A stretch of DNA of 64,000 bases. Source: Mikania micrantha (taxonomy: Eukaryota; Streptophyta; Magnoliopsida; Asterales; Asteraceae). The notes beneath the pieces were generated by a model, which made no database searches, was not told where the DNA came from, and saw only the letters and a program-made list of their open reading frames with translations. Shown piece after piece: positions 56,499-64,000 of this stretch. How positions within the stretch are numbered: position 1 is the stretch's first letter; each line of letters opens with the position of its first letter. The stretch spans positions 52,296,067 to 52,360,066 of the forward strand of contig CM018698.1 in assembly GCA_009363875.1 (NCBI GenBank). The letters are read 5' to 3'. The position numbers and the translations under genes were made by a program.

Positions 56499-57364
56499 TG
56501 TTGAGAATCGTAGTGGTATCTAGTTTGACTTTTAGGTAAAAACAAGTTTGACCAATTAGTATATTAAATCCATATTTAATATTAACGCAGCGGAATTATG
56601 GTTTCAAAATTTTCACTGTTAATATTCCCAATCAGGATCAAGGTTACAAAACATGCAAACACAGATAATTATAATTAATCTAATCTACCGATGAGAAAAG
56701 ATTATACCCTTTTGGTTAATAGTTAACCGTTTGAGACACCGAGGTTCAACGAACGGATGCTAGAACAAAACACGAACAAGTTCCTGGTTCTTAACGGAAG
56801 CAGGTGGTGGTATGAAAGTAGGATGAAGATGATTAATCTTCTACTAGTTTCTTCTTGCACCAATCTTTCAAATGACCATCAAGCTCTCCCTCAAAGTCTT
56901 GATTATTCAAGCATATATATAGATGGAGATGAGATCAAGAGTTGGAGTGTGTATCTTGCACATAATCATGACATGCAAGATATGTCTTTTGAGTGTAAAT
57001 CCATCTCAAATGATGGCATGCAAGATGTGACAAGATCTTGCATGATTTCTAATGATGACACTTGATTTTATTAGATATTATGATGGCATGCAAAGATTAT
57101 GACAAGATCTTGCATGATATCTAATGATGACACTTGATTTTATTAGATATTATCTTAAATGATGATAATAATAATAATAGTTTAATTAAATAAATAAATA
57201 ATTAAACTTATATAATTTATAACAATTATAAATTATAAAACTGTTCGTGATTACCAGTTAATCAAATTAAGTAGATTTAATGTTCGTTGCCCACAGTGTA
57301 ACTCTTATGGGTCACAGCTCGGTTAGTTACGTTAACTTATCGGATCCATTCATAAAATCCAACA
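56499..57364 (-). repeat. 5' LTR of the copia element (866 bp)
   Basis: TGTTGAGAATCG to AAAATCCAACA; 31 bp shorter than its partner, mostly through fewer TAA units at about 57163-57179. Confidence 0.95.
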
Positions 57365-57369
57365 CATAT

Positions 57370-58770
57370 GTCCTATCTAGATATCATGAAATGTCCTCCA
57401 TGGTTAAACCTGATTGAAAAGATACCAAGATGTAACCTGCAATGCAATATAAATCAAGAAAATAAGGATAAATTTTCTATAACAATTAGGTGATATCAAA
57501 AGCTTTGATTTTTATAAAATCTGACCATAGTATATACTTGGAACAAAAGCTTTTAACTACGGAGTTCAAACAACCCACTAATTTAGAAACATGTCATGAA
57601 TCGTAGTATATGCTAGGATAGTCGCAGGTTCTTTTGTTGGTTATATCCTTCAATCGTCGCATCAGAGCTTCAATTGTCGTAAGGAACCTTCATTCATCAC
57701 AGGTTGACAAGGGCCTTCGAATTTTGACACAGGTTCCTCAACGTGAAGTCAGACACAATGGCTTGGATCGTCGTAGGTCGACAAGGGCCTTCAATCGTTC
57801 ACAATAAAGCTTCGAATCGAGGTGACTTGGATCACATTTGTTTGGAATGTAGCAGAGCAACCATCAATGGTTCTTCAACGTGAAATCAGACGTAGGAAAG
57901 TGGGAACAATAGCTATATTTTATTTAAAATGGATTAAAAGGTAAAAAACATTGTCTCTCAAATGAAAGGAAAGTAAACAATGTTAAGTAAATGGAGTTAG
58001 ATGGCAAAAATAGGCAAAACACAATGTCTAAATAACAACTTAAATTTTTGGAATAAAATGACAAATATTGTCAAATCACATGGAGAAAAATAGCAATTAA
58101 CTCCTAAGTTTATTTGTATTATTTTTATTTTTTAAAATAAAAGATGTTTTAGTCTAACATAAAAAATAGACAACCATTCAAAATGAAGAAATTTTTTTAA
58201 CAATTAGAATCATCTCTTTAACTTTTTAAAGTTTAAAAACCATACATGTTGTAATATGATATTACACTTTACACAAGAACATTTTGAAAAATAGAAAACA
58301 TTCATATAATTTTTTTTGAAAGGAATTTAATTTCAACGTGACCACGTCACCAAGGTCTAGTTACCATGACCTCTGTTGAGACCACACCACCACCCCAGAA
58401 GGAAATCGCACCAGAAAACCCTCTTACCTCTCAAAGACCCCTATTTCGCTTTGAAAGAGATTTGAACCCATAATCTTTCATTTAAAAAGACAAAAGGTGT
58501 TATTAGATTAAAGCCCCTGTAAAAACCATCCATATAATTAACTCTTGAATTATTGTGAATGTAATCAACTAGCTCTTAAATTATTCTACCCATGAGGTTC
58601 TTACTTTTCATAAGGAACATCAACCACCACCAATTAAGATGATAGTAAATTTTCAGTCGTTGACGACCTCGAATACATAAATTCACCTATCTCCACTTGC
58701 AAATCAACCGGAATCAGATCAAATCACATTCATCTCGGAGCCCAAATCAACTCTAACTGTAGATTTTGAT
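57370..58770 (+). other. Upstream region of the ceramide synthase gene
   Basis: 57640-57900 contains paired imperfect repeats (GACAAGGGCCTTC twice, TCAACGTGAA twice). 58330-58530 resembles a SINE-like piece on the minus strand (GGGTTCAAATC near 58460). The promoter and 5' untranslated region should be in the last few hundred bases; no TATA box was assigned. Confidence 0.4.
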
Positions 58771-61494
58771 ATGGGTATCTTCGAGGTTTTAAAATCGGTG
58801 GATTTTGAACAAGAATCGTTCCCAACATACGGGGATTTCGCAGTTCTTCCTATGTTTGCTATCTTCTTCCCAACTGTTCGATTTTTCCTTGACAGATTCC
58901 TTTTTGAGGTAAATTTTCAATTTAGTGTTTGTCTAGTTTTTTAAATCGCTTTTCCAGTTGAAATTTGATCTGAGATCGAATCAGTTACTCGATTATATGT
59001 GTTTTGTTGTCGAATTACTCTGTGATTGTGTGTTTGAAGGCCCTTTAATCCCAAAAAAGGTACTGAACATGTTTGAAATTTATCATCTGATCATGGAAAG
59101 TTAACAGGGCAACTACTTTTGCTTGTTAATTTATTAATAAAAAGCAGATTTATAAGTTTTTTGCTGGATTTTCTGTTGATGATTGAATGTTAAAGGTGCC
59201 TGTTTTGGTGGGTAGCCTCCTTTTTGGAACAAATTAAATTGATTTATGATATTTTAGAACAGTAGTGTAGTAGTCTTGTTTTGACTACAAGTTGTAGAAG
59301 TTCATTTGTGAATCATGAAGATTGTTCAAAGTAGTTTGTTAGGTTCTAGGAAACAAGAAGGTTGCAATGCTATCTTGCAGTCAGATTCAGTGTTTATGAC
59401 GAAAATATGATAGAATTTTTTTTGCTTAATGTGTTCTTAAGGCCTAAACTAGTGTATGGTTGATGAAAATTTGCTTGTGGATACACAAAACATGGTGTCT
59501 CAAGAACAAGAGTGATTTAAGTCTCTCTAGCAAATGTGTCAGCTTCAACTCAGATTTCACAGGTTTCTGCCGAAAACCCTCTTGAAGGACACCTGCCCAC
59601 TGCCCAGTGCAAGTTGTGTATAAGCTGGTTATGTTATTCGTTAGTAGGGTATTGGTAGGGTCCTCTGGGATCATGGTTATAATCATCGTACTTAGCATAT
59701 CTCATTATTAGCAAAGCTAAGGTAGGGTTTGATGAATGTAAGATGTTGATGTCTTACCTCTATCCTGTAGAAATATATAGATTGCTTATGGTGAGACCCC
59801 CGGCTCATGATGTCTGATTAACCAACCAACCCAACGCTTTTTATATTATTTTCACAAAAATTAAGTAAAATAACATTAAAATTTGTGCAATTTTACTTTT
59901 ACCTCTGCATGCACAGCAAACGGGACCTTGATTATTTACTGAAAAAAGATATTAAATAATATTTGATATCTAGAAATACTATTCATGGTTAATAAAAAAG
60001 ATCACTTGTTTATAATAGAGTCTCGTGTCGCAGCGTGTAGGTAGGTGGTTAATATTCAGCAAGGGGCAGCAGAAGCTGGATGTTGAAACAGATGACAGGA
60101 ATAAGAAAATAAGAAAATTCAAAGAATCAGCTTGGAAATGCATGTATTATCTTTCAGCAGAAGTTCTAGCCCTGGCTGTAACTTATAACGAACCATGGTT
60201 CACTGACACAAACAATTTTTGGTTGGGTCCTGGTGACCAGAGATGGCCTGACCAGAAAATGAAGTAACCTCTCATTATCTTACATGATTAATACTTAAAA
60301 AGTAATAACTAGTAATAATAATAATCTTTCTTAATGAATTTCCAGGTTAAAATTGAAAGGTCTGTACATGTATACGGGTGGATTCTACACATATTCCATC
60401 TTTGCTTTGATTTTCTGGGAAACAAGAAGATCTGATTTTGGTGTGTCAATGGGCCATCATGTTGCAACTGCCGTTCTCATTGCTATGTCTTACATATGCA
60501 GGTTAACTTTTTTGGGTTTTTTTTTTCTTAATTTTTGTGAAAATTGGATGAACTTATTTCGTTTTTTTAGTTGTGTAGATTTGCTCGTGCGGGTTCAATT
60601 ATCTTAGCCCTTCATGATGCAAGTGATGTGTTTCTTGAAGTAGGCAAGATGTCTAAATACAGTGGTGCAGAAACACTTGCAAGCTTTTCATTTATCGTGT
60701 TTGTAATTTCATGGGTCGTACTTCGCCTTATTTACTACCCATTTTGGATATTGTGGAGTACAAGGTTAGAAGATGATTATATTCATTCTCATTTGTATAA
60801 TATGATCACAATGTGATATTGTTTTGGGTATTATTTTTTAAAATTCAGTTATGAAGTAGTTATGACTCTGGATAAGGAGAAACACATTAAGGAAGGCCCC
60901 CTTTACTACTACGTGTTCAACACGCTTCTTTACTGCTTGCTTGTTCTTCACATATATTGGTGGGTGCTTATGTACCGCATGCTTGTTAAACAAATTCAAG
61001 ATAGAGGCAAACTCAGCGACGATGTTCGTTCTGGTGAGTTAAATTATGCAAGATGGAAACTTTTTTTGTTTCATATCCTACCTACAACTTTACATTTCAT
61101 TAAATTTTTATATATTTTAAATGATTATCATTAGGAAAAGAGTAAATCACTGATATGGTTCCTATGGTTTGCTAGTATTTCACTCTTAGTCCCTAGGTTT
61201 CATAAATTACCTATATGGTCACATACTTTAGTCTTTTGTAACACATATAGTCCTGAGGTCACTAAATTATCCTCACATAAGAACTATATGTGTTACAAAT
61301 GTTTAAAGTTTGGAACCATATGAGTAATTTATGAAACCTAGGGAACAGGAGTGAAATACTAGCAAACTACAGAGGCTATCTTGGTAATTTACTCTTAGGA
61401 AAATCAGAATTTAGTGTCTTTTTTCGTACTCATTTTGGTTTCCTGCTTTGCCTAATCTGCAGATTCAGATAGTGATAAAGAACATGAAGATTGA
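58771..61494 (+). CDS. LOH: Ceramide synthase (LAG1 longevity-assurance homolog)
   Basis: Six exons: 58771-58908, 60034-60263, 60346-60501, 60579-60764, 60849-61033 and 61463-61494. GT-AG introns and an open frame give 308 residues, the usual plant LAG1 length. The protein acylates sphingoid bases with acyl-CoA to make (dihydro)ceramide in the endoplasmic reticulum membrane. The TLC domain spans about residues 80-290. GHHVAT carries the paired His160-161, and LHDASDVFLEVGKM (186-199) is the Lag1 motif with conserved acidic residues. Several hydrophobic segments (about 23-40, 134-147, 161-185, 210-235, 260-280) fit a multi-pass membrane protein. The acidic end (DSDSDKEHED) is typical of the family. 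The MGIFEVLKSVDFEQESFP start suggests the LOH1/LOH3 rather than LOH2 group, which would favour very-long acyl chains; that is inference. Intron 1 holds a SINE-like repeat and intron 5 a Mutator-type miniature element. Confidence 0.95.
59756..59935 (-). repeat. SINE-like dispersed repeat, copy C, in LOH intron 1
   Basis: The minus strand has AAAAGTAAAATTGCAC, TTTTTGTGAAAATAA, GTTAATCAGACATCATGAGC and AGGTAAGACATC in the order of copy A. Confidence 0.6.
61140..61394. mobile_element. Mutator-type miniature element (255 bp) in LOH intron 5
   Basis: The 9-bp duplication TTAGGAAAA (61131-61139 and 61395-61403) is the Mutator length. Arms of about 110 bp are reverse complements: GAGTAAATCACTGATATGG at the left and GAGTAAATTACCAAGATAG on the other strand at the right, with TTTCATAAATTAC and TGTAACACATATAG shared further in. 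No coding capacity. Confidence 0.9.
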
Positions 61495-62229
61495 TCTCTG
61501 ATACCCATTGGGCTCAGGTATTGCAATTATTTATCTTTTAACTGTAAAGATTCTAGTTTAATCCAAATTAAATAAAAAAGATCGTGTGTTATAGTTTTAT
61601 CTACATTTGCAACAGGTGGGAGGCGATTGTTTTTCTGATCAGTCTTAAACTTGATGTCCAAATTGAATTTCTGCTAGTTTAATGTCATTGAACTGGCTTA
61701 TATAGATAACAGGTCAAACTTGTTATACAAAGTCAACTTTCGTCATTGCATGCTGGTTCGCAGACAGTTGATGTTGTATTTCGGTTTGTTGATAGTTTTC
61801 GTTCTTGTTTTCAGTTTTCAACTGACTTCTTGCCATCAAGGAACCTTGGTGGTTTTGGTGGATCAACTTCACCCATGTAACATTAAGTTTTCAGTTTGGT
61901 TACACGTTGTAATTGATTCAAGCTTTTTGGCTTGTGGATTTGATACTTTCGGTTTATATAATCAGTGATTGTTGCGATTCAATGATTCAAACGTGATTCG
62001 GTCTAATAAGGCATGTTGCAAGGGCTTATGCAGTTGATTAGATTTGAACAAATTTAGGCTGTCAATAGCAATGAGTTTGAGTTTTCAAACTTAATTGAAC
62101 AATCTGGTCATTGGTTTAGCAATGGGTCAAGTGGGTGCAAAAAGTAGACCCTCAGATTGAACAAATATGACAACACTTAGTGAAATATATAATAATTAGT
62201 GTTTAAAAGTTAAATGAATTTAATATTAA
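61495..62229 (+). other. 3' flank of the ceramide synthase gene
   Basis: No supported coding region. An in-window 3' untranslated region is likely, but no clear AATAAA was chosen. Confidence 0.4.
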
Positions 62230-62475
62230 CTATATATATATATATATATATATAGGAAATTAACAAAATGAAAACCCAATTTTGGAAAACAATGCAAAAA
62301 TCATGTAAGAAAACGTATTTTTTTTGAATTTTTACAGGTTTGTAACATTATTGGGCATATTTTTATAAAAAAATCAAAAAAACACTGAGTAGATATTTTA
62401 AAAAAAATATTTTATAAACCAATGTAGGACATACATAACATTGCGTCAGATCTAACGAAATTTTTTACGTTATTT
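62230..62475. mobile_element. Half-copy of fold-back element 1 with TA repeat
   Basis: (TA)n at 62230-62254, then words shared with 27599-27800: GCAAAAATCATGTAA, ACAGGTTTGTAACA, ATTGGGCATATTTTTATAAA and AAAATATTTTATAAA. The second inverted arm is missing after about 62475. Confidence 0.7.
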
Positions 62476-62542
62476 TCCCGTTTATTCACATTCCCTGTGT
62501 GCGAATCACAACCTAGTTTTGTAATTATAATTAAACAATAAC

Positions 62543-62670
62543 TTTGAGCCGACAACTCCTTTAGAGCAGTCTCTCTATCCCAATTGAAATAGGGGTAAGG
62601 TTTGTGTCCATTCTTCCACCCCAGACCTTACTGAATAGTAGGAATATACTGGGTAAGTTTGTTTGTTTGT
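62543..62670 (+). repeat. SINE-like dispersed repeat, copy D (3' part)
   Basis: CTCTCTATCCCAATTG, AGGGGTAAGGTTTGTG and AATATACTGGGTAAGTTTG match the 3' part of copy B. Confidence 0.6.
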
Positions 62671-63099
62671 AATTAAATGAAATGATCGGTTCTAAACACA
62701 ACCACATAAAGCATTTTATTAAGCATGGCTGTAAATGAAGTGTTTGTTAAGCAAACAAATGACCATAGACAGACAAACACGAACTTTTTGGTTTTTAAGG
62801 AATAATTGCTTGTGTTGAGATATGTTTGTTTAAGCTTTATTACAGTTGTTTTAACTTGGATTATGTCTGTTCAGTATGTGTTTGTAATTTTACACATATA
62901 TTTTAATTTTTTAAAAATGTTAACTGCTTCTTCAATCCGGTCCAATATGTGACCAGTAAAACGTACGTTCCGGTCATGAAAACATTGATTGTAAATTTAG
63001 AATACCGTGGAACTCAAGGTATAAATTAAGCAGCGTTTATAGATGAGGGGCTATTCATTCCAACCCCAAATACCTAAGGGATCAAATATGGAATAAAAA

Positions 63100-63246
63100 T
63101 CACCCCATTAAAATGAAACGCATAAACGAAACCAAAATCAAAGTTGGAATACATATTTCAGAAGGCGTATCAGATCTCCGGCCGACGCAAATTCCACTTC
63201 ACCGTTGTATTTCCGATCAGTCGCCGTCCGACGTATTGTAACCGGT
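63100..63246 (+). other. Possible 5' untranslated exon of a gene beyond the window
   Basis: A GC-richer stretch (ctccggccgacgcaaattcc ...) ends in a good splice donor (CCG|GTATGT at about 63243) and is followed by AT-rich, intron-like sequence to the end of the window. The reading frames here are short. Tentative. Confidence 0.25.
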
Positions 63247-64000
63247 ATGTATGTTTTCTTTCAGTTCTACTGATTTCACGCACAATTTTGTGTTTCTTTC
63301 TGCTCAAGAAATATCGAAATCGACTTTTTGCAAGGGTTTTTCGTCGAACATCGTGCGGTGATAGGTTAGAACAGGACGTTATTGAACTAATTAAGTCTTT
63401 CTTAAGTATTTTTTAAAACAATTGTTAATGTAACAAGCAGCCAAGGTATTAGGGATAAGATTGGAGATTTTCTCTACTGTTTTGGTTATATGTTGTATTC
63501 ATTTCGTTCAGAAGATTGATTTTTTTCTCTACTGATAGAATTAGATGATGTTTCCTTTTGTAAGAAAGTTGTATTATTGGTAAAAATATAAGAACATCAT
63601 GATACTAGTGTATCTGAATACGTTTAGGTGTCGTCTCAAAATTGAGGTAAAATTTGATGAAAAGATATCAATTTTTGGAACTTGTCAATGAATATTGTTG
63701 CTATTCTGAGTAAGATTTATGATACACCTTTGATATTCAATGTCAAAGCGTGGACGTTTAGATCTATTTTTAGCTTTAATTTTGGAGACTTGTTGGTTTG
63801 GAGCGGATTTTCTTTAAGAAATTGTGTTGTTGGTTGAGAAGAATAGTGATTATGAACAGCAGATTGGTTGAAATAGAGAAGATGAATCAGAGTAGTGTGG
63901 TTAAAAGCAGAACTAATATGTGTGATCCTTGATTTTCTTTTTGTCACCAATCTGTTAGTGCTCCAAGATGTTCACATTCCGGTTTGGTCGGTTTTGACAA
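63247..64000. other. AT-rich end of window, no gene seen
   Basis: No recognisable coding region; could be intron of a gene continuing to the right. Confidence 0.4.

Larger units (their letters stand above)
39359..57364 (-). mobile_element. Ty1/copia retrotransposon, split by a nested gypsy element
   Basis: The outer duplication CATAT (39354-39358 and 57365-57369) flanks LTRs at 39359-40255 and 56499-57364. Between them are the polypurine tract, 3' noncoding DNA, the gypsy insertion (40983-50921), an uninterrupted gag-pol frame and a long leader with the primer site. Without the insertion the element is about 8.06 kb. The insertion lies between pol and the 3' LTR, so the coding frame is untouched. 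Confidence 0.96.

Overview
This window is a stretch of plant nuclear DNA, from a eudicot and probably from the Asteraceae. The plant assignment rests on GT-AG introns in a plastid chaperonin gene, a plant ceramide synthase gene, plant LTR retrotransposons primed by initiator-methionine tRNA, and abundant miniature inverted-repeat elements. The family is inferred from the general look of the retroelements and dispersed repeats, not proven. I see no prokaryotic features (operons, CRISPR arrays) and no convincing new defence or metabolic system. What stands out is the nesting of mobile DNA and its effect on two host genes.

Layout. 1-8172 is the right part of a decayed Ty3/gypsy element (integrase remnant, chromodomain-like tail, 2.5-kb 3' LTR). 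A 4.2-kb LTR-like block with a 5-bp target duplication sits inside it. The gypsy element abuts, and probably sits inside, the gag region of a minus-strand SIRE-like copia element (8173 to about 11722), which in turn seems to cut off the 5' end of an unknown minus-strand gene (11.7-12.1 kb). After an AT-rich stretch, 13893-22091 is a complete 13-exon gene for a plastid chaperonin-60 beta-type subunit of 584 residues. Its intron 11 holds a young antisense copia element (16912-21662) with identical LTRs. From 22.1 to 30 kb there is no gene, but there are hAT-like elements, SINE-like repeats and three consecutive fold-back elements separated by TA microsatellites. 30058-37459 is a gypsy element reduced by internal deletion. 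Its 3' LTR carries a second, oppositely oriented copy of the giant LTR family (31243-35024), plus a SINE. 39359-57364 is a copia element with an open 1324-codon gag-pol frame, split by a 9.9-kb gypsy element (40983-50921) with an open 1579-codon frame and near-identical LTRs. 58771-61494 is a complete six-exon ceramide synthase (LAG1/LOH) gene with a dispersed repeat in intron 1 and a Mutator-type miniature element in intron 5. The last 2.5 kb holds the LOH 3' flank, a half-copy of one fold-back element and a possible 5' untranslated exon of a gene beyond the window.

Host functions. The chaperonin subunit would act in the plastid stroma and the ceramide synthase in the endoplasmic reticulum membrane; nothing links the two pathways. 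Five complete insertions have two matching LTR/TSD ends (16912-21662, 30058-37459, 39359-57364, 40983-50921) or matching TSDs around a lone LTR (1067-5296, 31243-35024 also fit), so their order of arrival can be read directly.
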